Shown here in pieces: positions 56,868-64,000 of a stretch of 64,000 nt of DNA (its first letter is position 1; every line of letters starts with the position of its first letter). Source of the stretch: Methylobrevis albus (GTDB taxonomy: Bacteria > Pseudomonadota > Alphaproteobacteria > Rhizobiales > Pleomorphomonadaceae); contig NZ_JADZLT010000055.1 of assembly GCF_015904235.1 (NCBI RefSeq), positions 87,502 through 151,501 on the forward strand. Reading direction: 5' to 3'. Below the pieces are notes generated by a model, which was not told where the DNA came from, made no database searches, and saw nothing but the letters and a program-made list of their open reading frames with translations. A program made the translations under genes and the position numbers.

Positions 56868-58043
56868 TCAGGCGCTGAGGCGCGCCTCGATGGCGTCGCG
56901 CAGCAGGTAGCCGTGTGCGTCGCGGCCCTCGAAGCGGCTGCCCTTCGAATCCTTGACCCGGGCGTCCTTCAGGGCGTCGTAGTTCGGGGTGAAGCCGAGG
57001 CCGGGGGCGTCCGGAATGGTCATCTTGCCGTTCACCGGGTCGGGGGTGCCGTTGAAGAAGTGCTTGCCGGTCATCCACATGCCGTAGTGGAACTCCACCG
57101 GGCCGCCGTTCATGACGCCGGCGAGGATGTGCATGTTGAAGATCGGCCAGCCGCCGCCGTTGGCCATCGGCAGGTTGAACGACTGCGCGAGATGCGCCGC
57201 CTTGAGGGCCTCGGTGTAGCCGCCGTTGTAGAGGACGTTCGGCTGCAGCACGTCGACGGCGTGGTGCATCACGAGCTCGCGGAAGCGCCAGCGGTTGCCT
57301 TCCATCTGGCCGGCCGCGATCGGCATCTTGACGCGGCTGCGCAGGTCGGCGAGCGCGCGGGCGTCATTCTGCTCGATCGGCTCCTCGAACCACTTGAGGT
57401 TCGCGCCCTCGAGCGCGCTCGCCAGCATGAAGGCGTCGTGCGGGTTGAACCAGCAGTTGGCGTCGATCATCAGGTCGACGTCGGGACCGATCGCCTCGCG
57501 GGCGGCGTAGACGCGGCGGACGTCGTCCTTCCAGGTACGGGTCGGCTCGCCGCCCACCACCATCTTCAGCATCGTGTGGCCGTCGGCGAGGAACTTCTTC
57601 GCGTATTCGGCGATCTGCTTCTCGTCGAAGAAGGGGTAGCCGAAGGTGGCGTAGGTGTAGGCCTCGCGGGAATAGCCGCCGAGCAGCTCGGAGATCGTGC
57701 GGCCGGTCGCCTTGCCCTTGAGGTCCCACAGCGCGATGTCGATCGCCGACAGCGCGTTGGAGATGACGCCGGTGTAGGCGCGGTTGTTGAGCTGCTTCCA
57801 GACCTTGTGGTGGATCGCCTCGGTGTGGAAGACGTCCATGCCCTTGATGAGCGGGAAGATGTGGTCCTCGATGCAGGGCATGACGGCCCAGGGCAGGAAC
57901 TGGCCGGTGCAGCCCATGCCCTTCAGGCCGTCTTCGGTCTCGACCTCGACGAAGACGAACATGCGGCTCTCGATCGAGGCGCCGATGCCCGGCAGGTCGA
58001 TCTCGTGCCGATGCAGGCTGGCGGTGATGTTGGCGATCTTCAA
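56868..58043 (-). CDS. Enolase-superfamily (mandelate racemase/muconate lactonizing) sugar-acid dehydratase
   Basis: 391 residues. Start TTG at 58043 with AAGGGAG 7 nt upstream. N-terminal capping domain ('IANITASLHRHEIDLPGIGA'), then barrel motifs: 'GHTMLKMVVGGEPTRTW' (Lys), 'DLMIDANCWFNPHDAFMLAS' (Asp, Asn ligand), 'LKWFEEPIEQND' (Glu ligand), 'MPIAAGQMEGNRWRFRELVM' (Glu), 'MANGGGWPIFNMHILAGV' (His base). Likely a dehydratase producing a 2-keto-3-deoxy acid. The neighbouring GntR and TctCBA imply an imported carboxylate. Substrate not identifiable from sequence. Confidence 0.87.
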   Translation of the reverse strand: MKIANITASLHRHEIDLPGIGASIESRMFVFVEVETEDGLKGMGCTGQFLPWAVMPCIEDHIFPLIKGMDVFHTEAIHHKVWKQLNNRAYTGVISNALSAIDIALWDLKGKATGRTISELLGGYSREAYTYATFGYPFFDEKQIAEYAKKFLADGHTMLKMVVGGEPTRTWKDDVRRVYAAREAIGPDVDLMIDANCWFNPHDAFMLASALEGANLKWFEEPIEQNDARALADLRSRVKMPIAAGQMEGNRWRFRELVMHHAVDVLQPNVLYNGGYTEALKAAHLAQSFNLPMANGGGWPIFNMHILAGVMNGGPVEFHYGMWMTGKHFFNGTPDPVNGKMTIPDAPGLGFTPNYDALKDARVKDSKGSRFEGRDAHGYLLRDAIEARLSA

Positions 58044-58072
58044 GGTTTTCTCCCTTAGGTCTTGCTGGTGTT

Positions 58073-58744
58073 TCAAAGTTCGGGCGGGGTGATGCCGGCG
58101 GCGCGGAGCGCGGCCTGCCAGCGCTCCTTGCCGTGCAGCACGTGCTCCTCGCCGCGGCGCCGGGCGAGATCGGCGTCGCCTGCGCGGATGGCCTCGACCA
58201 TGCCGCGGTGCTCGCTGTTGGTTTGACCCGGCGACGACAGCGCGCGGCGCAGGCTGTGGGTCTCGCGGATCAGGTCGTCGTAGACCCGGTGGGCGCAGCC
58301 GTGCCCGGCGATGCGGCCGATCAGGTCGTGAAACTCGAGGTTGATCTCGTAGTAGTCGGCGATGCGGTCCTCGGTGATCGCCCGCTCCATGTCGCCGACG
58401 AGGCGGGCGAGGCGGCCGACGTCGGCCTCGGTGCGCAGTTGCGCGGCCCGGGCGCACATCAGCCCGGTGAGCAGGGCGCGCACGTCGTAGTTCTCGCTGA
58501 CCTCACGGTCCGACATCTTGCGCACGAAGACGCCGCGCGCCGGGATCGACACCAGCAGCCCCGCCTTGACCAGCGCCCGCGTCGCCTCGCGCACCGGGCC
58601 GCGGCTGACGGCGAGCTGCTCGGCGAGCAGCACCTCGTTGAGGCGCGCGCCGGGCTCCAGGCTGCCGGAGACGACCATGTCCTCGATCGCCGCGTAGACG
58701 CGGGCGGTGAGGCTTTCGGTGCGTTCGATCGGTTTCAGCGACAT
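58073..58744 (-). CDS. GntR-family (FCD) regulator
   Basis: 223 residues. HTH 'ARLNEVLLAEQLAVSRGPVR' with 'EATRALVKAGLLVSIPARG'; FCD domain with 'ENYDVRALLTGLMCARAAQL', 'DYYEINLEFHDLIGRIAGHG' and 'SEHRGMVEAIRAGDADLARR' (metal-binding Asp/His set). Lies 29 bp upstream of the enolase-superfamily gene, with a perfect palindrome at 58793-58814 just before its start, so autoregulation and control of the downstream dehydratase-transport genes are likely. Confidence 0.9.
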   Translation of the reverse strand: MSLKPIERTESLTARVYAAIEDMVVSGSLEPGARLNEVLLAEQLAVSRGPVREATRALVKAGLLVSIPARGVFVRKMSDREVSENYDVRALLTGLMCARAAQLRTEADVGRLARLVGDMERAITEDRIADYYEINLEFHDLIGRIAGHGCAHRVYDDLIRETHSLRRALSSPGQTNSEHRGMVEAIRAGDADLARRRGEEHVLHGKERWQAALRAAGITPPEL

Positions 58745-58792
58745 GAGATCACCCTCTCGGCCGGTGCGACGTGCCTACCGTCGACTGATGCC

Positions 58793-58814
58793 AGTAAACT
58801 GTCAACAGTTTACT
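58793..58814. promoter_or_regulatory. Perfect 22-bp palindromic operator before gntR
   Basis: AGTAAACTGT (58793-58802) and ACAGTTTACT (58805-58814) are exact complements around CA. It sits 49 bp upstream of the GntR start and overlaps the last codons of the upstream Ldh-type gene (stop at 58810-58812). Confidence 0.6.
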
Positions 58815-59901
58815 TTGTGGCAGTCGCGGCAGGCGCCGGCTCGGTCATCACCCAGCGCGCCCCGACGTCGGCGGCGATGGATTTCAGGCGGCGATGCAGG
58901 CCGGGCCCGATCGGCATGCCGTTCGCCCGGCGCTCGTCGCGGACTTTCCGCTCCGGATCGCCGGCGACCATCACGGGTTTTGCCGCATCGATCGGCGGGG
59001 TGCTGCGCAGGTCGTCGCAGAAGCGGGCGACGTCGCCGCGGAAGTCCGACACCTCGCGGAACAGGCCGGGGTCGAAGGCCATGAAGAAGTGGCCGACGTC
59101 GAGGCCGTAGGGCTGGCGCGAATGCATCGGGTCGGTGATCAGCGTCGAGCCGGACAGGCACGAGGCGAGGATGTTGACCATCGCCGCGAGGCCGTAGCCC
59201 TTGTGGCTGCCGCCGTCCGGCGTGCCGCCGAGCGGGGCGAGGAAGCCGCCGTTCATCACCTCGGACGGGTCGAGCGTCGGCTTGCCGCTGGCGTCCATGC
59301 CCCAGCCGGCCGGCATCTGCTGGCCCTCGACGATCTTGTTGCGCACCTTGCCCGAGGCGACCGTGGTGGTCGCCATGTCGAGCACGAAGGGGCGGCCGGG
59401 CTCGCCGGGGGCAGCGAACGACCACGGGTCGGTGCCGAAGCGCGCCTTGGTGCCGCCGGTCGGGGGCACGCGGATGCCGAAGACGCTGGTGGCGGCGATG
59501 CCGATCAGGTCCAACTCGGCGGCGAGCGTCGTGTAGTAGCCGAGCGCGCCGAAATGGCCGGAGTTGCGCACGCTGACGAGGCCGACCCCGGCGCTCTTCG
59601 CCTTGGCGATGGCGGTTTCCATCGCGAAGCGCGCCGGGTGATGGCCGAGGCCGCCGTCGCCGTCGATCAGCGCCGATACCGGTGTTTCGCGGACGATCTT
59701 CGGGACAGACTGGAAATTGATCGGCCGGGTCTGGCGCCGCTCGTTGTATTCGACAAGCAACGCGATGCCGTGGCTCTCGTGTCCGTGCAGATCGGACCAG
59801 GCGAGGATCTCGGCGGTGATCGCGGCTTTCTCGTCCGGCATGCCCCAGGCGCGGAAAATTTCTTCCGCCTGCTGCCGATGGACGTCGTAGTCGTGTCGCA
59901 T
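58810..59901 (-). CDS. Ldh-family (malate/L-lactate/ureidoglycolate-type) dehydrogenase
   Basis: 363 residues. Features of the non-Rossmann Ldh_2 family: 'WSDLHGHESHGIALL' (catalytic His), 'VGLVSVRNSGHFGALGYYTT', 'PPTGGTKARFGTDPWSFAAP', 'LDMATTTVASGKVRNKIVEG', 'PLGGTPDGGSHKGYGLAAMV'. It oxidises a 2-hydroxy acid or reduces a 2-oxo acid with NAD(P). Relatives also act on D-apionate-type or imino acids. Same strand as the GntR/dehydratase genes downstream. Confidence 0.9.
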   Translation of the reverse strand: MRHDYDVHRQQAEEIFRAWGMPDEKAAITAEILAWSDLHGHESHGIALLVEYNERRQTRPINFQSVPKIVRETPVSALIDGDGGLGHHPARFAMETAIAKAKSAGVGLVSVRNSGHFGALGYYTTLAAELDLIGIAATSVFGIRVPPTGGTKARFGTDPWSFAAPGEPGRPFVLDMATTTVASGKVRNKIVEGQQMPAGWGMDASGKPTLDPSEVMNGGFLAPLGGTPDGGSHKGYGLAAMVNILASCLSGSTLITDPMHSRQPYGLDVGHFFMAFDPGLFREVSDFRGDVARFCDDLRSTPPIDAAKPVMVAGDPERKVRDERRANGMPIGPGLHRRLKSIAADVGARWVMTEPAPAATATK

Positions 59902-60009
59902 TGTTTTCCTCCCGCCGCTGCGACCGCCTCCACGGCCGCATCGGAGGCCCCGACCTTAGGCGGAGCCGGGAGATAAGAACAATGCGGCCGAACCTTTCGT
60001 CAAAGCGAA

Positions 60010-60026
60010 GCAGAACTGTCTTCTGC
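60010..60026. promoter_or_regulatory. Dyad upstream of Ldh-type gene
   Basis: GCAGAA (60010-60015) and TTCTGC (60021-60026) around CTGTC, in the 134-bp gap between the EamA gene and the Ldh-type gene. Half-site CAGAA also occurs in the LysR box at 50432. Confidence 0.3.
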
Positions 60027-60035
60027 CCCGCGGGG

Positions 60036-60947
60036 TCAGACGGAGGGCGGGCCCGGCGGCGGCATTGGCGGCAGGCGGCGCGGGCGGTCGGCGGCGATCA
60101 GCAGCACGGCGCCGAGGATCAGTCCGCCGCCGGCGGCGACAGCGAAATCAAAGGGTTCGCTGAAGAGGACGAGGCCGGCGAGGATCGCCAGCGGCAGGCG
60201 CACGAAGTCGACCACGACGAGCAGCGAGGCATCGCCGATCCGCATCGCGCGGGTGACGGCGAGCTGCGCGACGAGGCCGCCAATGCCCTGCGCCGCCATC
60301 AGGGCGAGCGCGCCCGGAGACGGCCAGGTCCAGACGGGAATCGCCAGCAGCAGGCAGAGCGGCACGCTGAGCACGAGGTTGATCCAGACGACGCGGCGGC
60401 CGTCCTCGCGGTGCGACGAGACTTTCAGCAGCAGCATCACGGCGGCAAGCGCAACGGCGGCGCCGATCGCCAGCGCGAAGCCGGTGCCGACGGATCCCGA
60501 GATGCCCGTCTCCCAGGGGCGCACGACGACGAGGACGCCGGCAAAACCGAGGACGAGGGCGGCGAGCCGCAGGGTGCGCGGCGCCTCGCCGAGGATGAGA
60601 ATTGCGCCGAGCACCGTGAACACCGGCGTCGTGAAGGCGATCGCGGTGACGGTGGCGAGGGGGAGCATGGTGACGGCGAGGAAGGCGGCGGCGAGGGCCG
60701 CGAGCTTCAGTACCGCGCGGGCGATGTGCACCGGCCACAGCCCGCCGCCGGCGAGCGCGAACTCGCCGCCGCGCAGCAGCGCCGCGAGCGCCATGAGGCT
60801 GAACAGGTTGCGGAAGAAGACGATCTCGAACGGATGCACCTCGGCCGAGATCGACTTGACGACGATCGAATCGACGACGCCGACGCTGGCCGAGACCAGC
60901 ATCAGCGCCGCTCCGGCAACGGCCGGGGACAGGGGTGCCCGGGCCAC
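60036..60947 (-). CDS. EamA/DMT-family transporter
   Basis: 303 residues from GTG 60947, one base after the upstream stop, so probably translated by re-initiation. Ten hydrophobic helices and two EamA repeats: 'EIVFFRNLFSLMALAALLRG', 'TAIAFTTPVFTVLGAILILG', 'VLVVVRPWETGISG', 'FVRLPLAILAGLVLFSEPFD'. These proteins export metabolites; here it is the last member of the aldehyde dehydrogenase-DapA-Ldh set. The substrate is unknown. Confidence 0.87.
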   Translation of the reverse strand: MARAPLSPAVAGAALMLVSASVGVVDSIVVKSISAEVHPFEIVFFRNLFSLMALAALLRGGEFALAGGGLWPVHIARAVLKLAALAAAFLAVTMLPLATVTAIAFTTPVFTVLGAILILGEAPRTLRLAALVLGFAGVLVVVRPWETGISGSVGTGFALAIGAAVALAAVMLLLKVSSHREDGRRVVWINLVLSVPLCLLLAIPVWTWPSPGALALMAAQGIGGLVAQLAVTRAMRIGDASLLVVVDFVRLPLAILAGLVLFSEPFDFAVAAGGGLILGAVLLIAADRPRRLPPMPPPGPPSV

Positions 60948-60948
60948 C

Positions 60949-61995
60949 TCAGAGGGGCCAGTCGAGCCCGTGCGCGGCGGCCCTCCGGGCGAGGCCGGCG
61001 AGCACCGCGTCGTCGACCGCGACGCCCTCGGCCGCCGCCTTGCGCCGGGACGCCGCGGCGCCGTCGCCGGGCACGCGGACCTTGGTGACGCCGGGCGCGG
61101 GCGGGTTGTCGCGGCAGAGGCCGGCGGTGTGGCTCGCCTGGTGCAGGAAGGCGTCGGTGCCGGCAAACGCCGCGGGGTCGATCACCTGGATGAACACCGA
61201 CAGCGTCATCTGGCCGAGCGTGTCGGCCCGGCCCGAGCCGGAGAGGCCCTGGCTGAGCAGGTCGACCGCGAGCGCGAGGCCGAAGCCCTTGTAACCCTTC
61301 TCGGCGCCGCCGAGCGGCATCAGCGTGCCGCCGCGCGAGACGACCTCTTCCGGATCGTCGGTCGGCACGCCGGCCGCGGTGAGGCCCCAGGCGCCGGGGT
61401 AGCGCTCGCCGGCGCTGGCGAGTTGCCGCGTCATCGTCGTGGTGGCGATCGACGAGCTGACGTCGACGACCACGGCGTCGCCGTCGGTCGGGAAGGCGAA
61501 GGCGACCGGATTGGGCGTCAGCACCGGCGTTGTGCCGCCGAAGGGTGCCATTCGCGCCGCGGATGCCGTGGAGCAACTGATCTCGGCGATCAGGCCGCGG
61601 TCGGTGAGCCGCTTCATGTAGGCGGCGAGCGCCCCGGTGTGGTGGCTGCGGCGGATCGCGACGGTGACGACGCCGTGGGTGGCGACCCGCTCGGCGGCAA
61701 GGTCGAGCGCCGAGCGCACCAGCCACGGCCCGGGCAGCATGTTGCCGTCCCACGTGAGGCAAGCGCCGCGGTCGGCGACGACGTCGTAGCTGCCCCGGCC
61801 GGTCATCTCGCCCGATTTCAGCGCGTCGAGATAGCCGCCGACGAGGCCGGCGCCGTGGGTGAAGTGGCCGATCGCGTCGGCCTCCACCAGCACCTCGGCG
61901 ACGACCGCCGCCTTGTCCGCGTCCATGCCCTCCGCCGCGAGCAGGCCGGCGATGCCGGTACGGAGCTTCTGTTGGTCCACGCGTGCCATGGTCAT
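60949..61995 (-). CDS. Ldh-family dehydrogenase, second copy
   Basis: 348 residues (346 if the ATG two codons later is used). The ATG at 61995 overlaps the upstream stop as ATGA. Family motifs 'VLVEADAIGHFTHGAGLVGG' (His), 'VAIRRSHHTGALAAYMKRLT', 'FGGTTPVLTPNPVAFAFPTD', 'PLGGAEKGYKGFGLALAVDL' and 'AGLCRDNPPAPGV'. It differs clearly from the copy at 58810, for example 'GHFTHG' instead of 'GHESHG', so they probably use different substrates. Confidence 0.9.
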   Translation of the reverse strand: MTMARVDQQKLRTGIAGLLAAEGMDADKAAVVAEVLVEADAIGHFTHGAGLVGGYLDALKSGEMTGRGSYDVVADRGACLTWDGNMLPGPWLVRSALDLAAERVATHGVVTVAIRRSHHTGALAAYMKRLTDRGLIAEISCSTASAARMAPFGGTTPVLTPNPVAFAFPTDGDAVVVDVSSSIATTTMTRQLASAGERYPGAWGLTAAGVPTDDPEEVVSRGGTLMPLGGAEKGYKGFGLALAVDLLSQGLSGSGRADTLGQMTLSVFIQVIDPAAFAGTDAFLHQASHTAGLCRDNPPAPGVTKVRVPGDGAAASRRKAAAEGVAVDDAVLAGLARRAAAHGLDWPL

Positions 61996-62921
61996 GTTCC
62001 CGTGCGTGCGCTCGCCGGCGCAGGCGCGGCGAGCAGTCCGTTGTCCGTCATGAAGGTGGCGAGTCGGCCGGCCTGCGCCGGGCTCAGCGGCCAGGCGGAG
62101 GGCGGCCGGGCCGGGCCGCAGTCGAGGCCCTGCAGGGCGAGCGCCGCCTTGACGCCAGTGACGTTGGTGCCGTTCAGTTCCTCGGCGCGGACGTCCTCGA
62201 ACGCGCGCATCTTCGCGATCAGCCGGTTGGCGCCGGCATAGTCGCCGGCTTCCAGCGCCGTGTGGATCGCCACCGAATGCGCCGGCCAGACGTTGATCAG
62301 GCCCGAGGTGAAGCCGCGCGCGCCGACGGCGTAGAGCGTCGGCGCCCAGGTCTCGGCGAGGCCGCCGACCCAGACGATGTCCGGGGCTGCCGCGGCGATC
62401 GCGTCGGCGAGGCGGAGCGGGTTCGGCGTCGCCCATTTGACGCCGACCACCGAGGGGATGGCGCAGAGCTCGGCGATCGCCGCGGTGCCGATGGCATCGT
62501 TGCGGAGATAGAGCACGATCGGCAGCCCGCCGGCCGCCTGCTCGACGCGGCGGAGATAGGCCGTGATGCCGCGCGGCGACACGAAGGGATCCGGCGGCTG
62601 GTGCACCATCAGGGCGGTGGCGCCGGCTTCTTGCGCCGCGCGGGCGAGGCGTTCGGCGTCCTTGACGCTGCGGCCGACGCCGGCGACGAGCGGCACCCGG
62701 CCGGCGATGATTTCTGCGGTCTCGGCGAGCATCGCCTCGGCCTCGTCGATGGTGAGGCCGTAGAACTCGCCGGTGTTGCCGTTCGAGACGAGGATGTGCA
62801 CGCCGGCCGCGACCGCCCGGTCGACGATGGGCACGAGGCGGCGCGGCGCGATGCGGTCGTCGGCGTCGAACGGCGTCACGAGGATGCCGGAGATGCCGGT
62901 GAGGGCCTTGGTGAAGCTCAT
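61992..62921 (-). CDS. DapA-family (dihydrodipicolinate synthase-like) lyase
   Basis: 309 residues. DHDPS/NAL fold motifs: 'GILVTPFDADDRIAPRRLVP', 'ILVSNGNTGEFYGLTIDEAE' (G-N-T-GE), 'VPLVAGVGRSVKDAERLARA', 'PIVLYLRNDAIGTAAI' (catalytic Tyr), 'SVVGVKWATPNPLRLAD' (Schiff-base Lys). The sequence fits the group acting as 5-dehydro-4-deoxyglucarate dehydratase or hydroxyproline-pathway deaminase, both of which produce 2-oxoglutarate semialdehyde. It is 11 bp after the aldehyde dehydrogenase stop, which would then oxidise that product. Confidence 0.88.
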   Translation of the reverse strand: MSFTKALTGISGILVTPFDADDRIAPRRLVPIVDRAVAAGVHILVSNGNTGEFYGLTIDEAEAMLAETAEIIAGRVPLVAGVGRSVKDAERLARAAQEAGATALMVHQPPDPFVSPRGITAYLRRVEQAAGGLPIVLYLRNDAIGTAAIAELCAIPSVVGVKWATPNPLRLADAIAAAAPDIVWVGGLAETWAPTLYAVGARGFTSGLINVWPAHSVAIHTALEAGDYAGANRLIAKMRAFEDVRAEELNGTNVTGVKAALALQGLDCGPARPPSAWPLSPAQAGRLATFMTDNGLLAAPAPASARTGT

Positions 62922-62932
62922 GGCGGTGCTCC

Positions 62933-64000
62933 TCACCCTGCGGCCGTATAGGCGATCTTCACCGTGGTGAAGAACTCCGCCGCGTAGCGGCCCTGCTCGC
63001 GCGAGCCGAAGCTCGAGCCCTTGCGGCCGCCGAAGGGGACGTGGAAGTCGACGCCGGCGGTGGGGAGGTTCACCATCACCATGCCGGCCTCGGCATTGCG
63101 CCGGAAGTGCGTGGAGTACTTCAGGCTGGTCGTGCAGATGCCCGACGAGAGGCCGAACGGCGTGTCGTTGGCAAGCTGCAGCGCCTCGTCGTAGTCCTTG
63201 ACCCGGATCACGCTCGCGACGGGCCCGAAGATCTCCTCGCGCGAGATCCGCATCGCGTTGGTCGCCTCGGTGAAGAGGGCCGGCTGCAGGTAGAAGCCGG
63301 GCGTCTCGCGGTTCAGCCGCTCGCCGCCGAAGGCGAGCGTCGCGCCCTCTTTCCGGCCGATCTCGACGTAATCCTGATCCTGCGCGAGCTGGTTCGGGTC
63401 GACCACCGGGCCGATGTGGGTGCCGGCCTTCAGCGCGTCGTCGACGACGAGGCCTTTCAGCTTCTCCGTCACGGCGGCGACGAAGCGGTCGTGGATGCCC
63501 TCCGTCACGATGAGGCGCGACGAGGCGGTGCAGCGCTGGCCGGTCGAGAAGAAGGCGCCGTTGACGGCGCAGTCGACGGCGACGGCGAGGTCGGCGTCGT
63601 CGAGCACCACCAGCGGGTTCTTGCCGCCCATCTCGAGCTGGAACTTGCGCATATGCTCGACACAGGCCGCGGCGACGCGCTTGCCGGTCGCGACCGAGCC
63701 GGTGAAGGTCTGCGCGGTGACGTCGGGGCTGTCCAGCATCGCCTGGCCGACCACCGAGCCCTTGCCCATGACGAGGTTGAGCACGCCCTTCGGCAGGCCG
63801 GCCCGGTGGAGAATGTCGACGATGGCCCAGGCGCAGCCGGGCACCAGCTCGGCCGGCTTGAACACCACGGTGTTGCCGTAGGCGAGCGCCGGGGCGATCT
63901 TCCAGGCGGGGATGGCGATCGGGAAGTTCCACGGCGTGATGATGCCGACGACGCCGACCGGCTCGCGCGTCACCTCGATGCCGACGCCGGGGCGCACGCT
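62933..64000 (-). CDS. Aldehyde dehydrogenase (2-oxoglutarate semialdehyde dehydrogenase-like), partial
   Basis: Still open at the right window edge; about 355 C-terminal residues are visible (the N-terminal 120 or so are outside). 'VVGIITPWNFPIAIPAWKIA', 'VVFKPAELVPGCAWAIVDIL', 'FTGSVATGKRVAAACVEHMR', 'LEMGGKNPLVVLDDADLAVA', catalytic Cys in 'TGQRCTASSRLIV', '[20 protein letters not shown]', 'VPFGGRKGSSFGSREQG'. This resembles the 2-oxoglutarate-semialdehyde dehydrogenases of sugar-acid and hydroxyproline clusters, and the DapA-like gene next to it supports that. Confidence 0.9.
   Translation of the reverse strand, partial: SVRPGVGIEVTREPVGVVGIITPWNFPIAIPAWKIAPALAYGNTVVFKPAELVPGCAWAIVDILHRAGLPKGVLNLVMGKGSVVGQAMLDSPDVTAQTFTGSVATGKRVAAACVEHMRKFQLEMGGKNPLVVLDDADLAVAVDCAVNGAFFSTGQRCTASSRLIVTEGIHDRFVAAVTEKLKGLVVDDALKAGTHIGPVVDPNQLAQDQDYVEIGRKEGATLAFGGERLNRETPGFYLQPALFTEATNAMRISREEIFGPVASVIRVKDYDEALQLANDTPFGLSSGICTTSLKYSTHFRRNAEAGMVMVNLPTAGVDFHVPFGGRKGSSFGSREQGRYAAEFFTTVKIAYTAAG

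Noticed and set aside
58044..58457. Extension of the enolase-superfamily gene upstream into the GntR gene
   Set aside because: This part is antisense-like Arg/Pro-rich sequence in a different frame of the GntR gene. The TTG at 58043 has a proper RBS and starts the family's capping domain.

Overview
The window reads as a chromosomal segment of a GC-rich alphaproteobacterium, most likely a Hyphomicrobiales (rhizobial-order) free-living heterotroph. The basis is the roughly 70% GC codon usage, an HWE-type histidine kinase, an osmoregulated periplasmic glucan operon, a TctABC-type transporter, intracellular PHA depolymerase, biotin-dependent pyruvate carboxylase, LuxR/LuxI quorum sensing and abundant FCD-type GntR regulators. 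No rRNA, CRISPR array, phage block or replication origin was seen. One tRNA (tRNA-Ser, anticodon GGA) is present.

Layout. 1-2.5 kb: partial PHA depolymerase (minus), glutathione S-transferase, nicotinamidase. 2.9-8.1 kb: opgG-opgH, followed by a GT29 (sialyltransferase)-like gene. 8.1-10.9 kb: a DUF1800-DUF1501 pair (minus). 11.2-23.3 kb: a surface-polysaccharide (capsule-type) locus with an unrecognised GT-B-like protein, a small TPR protein, kdsD/kpsF, kdsB, kdsA, a very large KpsC-related protein carrying extra glycosyltransferase-like modules, a second GT29-like protein and a polysaccharide pyruvyl transferase. 23.5-25.6 kb: luxR and luxI separated by a 769-bp gap. 25.8-31.98 kb: pyruvate carboxylase, TspO, an SH3 protein and a D-2-hydroxyacid dehydrogenase. 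32.1-35.2 kb: tRNA-Ser, a truncated IS630 transposase, an orphan TadG-like protein and an HWE kinase.

35.6-43.4 kb: a DJ-1/PfpI protein, a ribose-type sugar ABC importer and a GntR regulator, divergent from an Fe-dependent alcohol dehydrogenase and an aldehyde dehydrogenase. This looks like one regulated uptake/oxidation module for a polyol or sugar. 43.5-47.9 kb: small accessory genes: an esterase, an HNH nuclease with a putative modified-base-reading N-terminus, a cysteine hydrolase, arsC-arsR bracketed by copies of a palindromic repeat, and an AAC(3)-I-like acetyltransferase. 48-52 kb: GntR/FAH and LysR/SDR/RraA divergent pairs. 52.4-64 kb, all on the minus strand: aldehyde dehydrogenase, DapA-like lyase, Ldh-type dehydrogenase and EamA exporter, then a second Ldh-type dehydrogenase, GntR, an enolase-superfamily dehydratase, TctC-TctB-TctA and L-2-hydroxyglutarate oxidase. 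Several of these enzymes could feed carbon to 2-oxoglutarate, which suggests sugar-acid or hydroxyproline-type catabolism.

The most unusual parts are the about 1,674-residue KpsC-like fusion, the GT29-like gene directly behind opgGH (a candidate glucan-decorating enzyme), the second GT29-like gene with a different C-terminal motif, the possible PUA/EVE-like-HNH nuclease, and several very clean palindromic operators and long inverted repeats.
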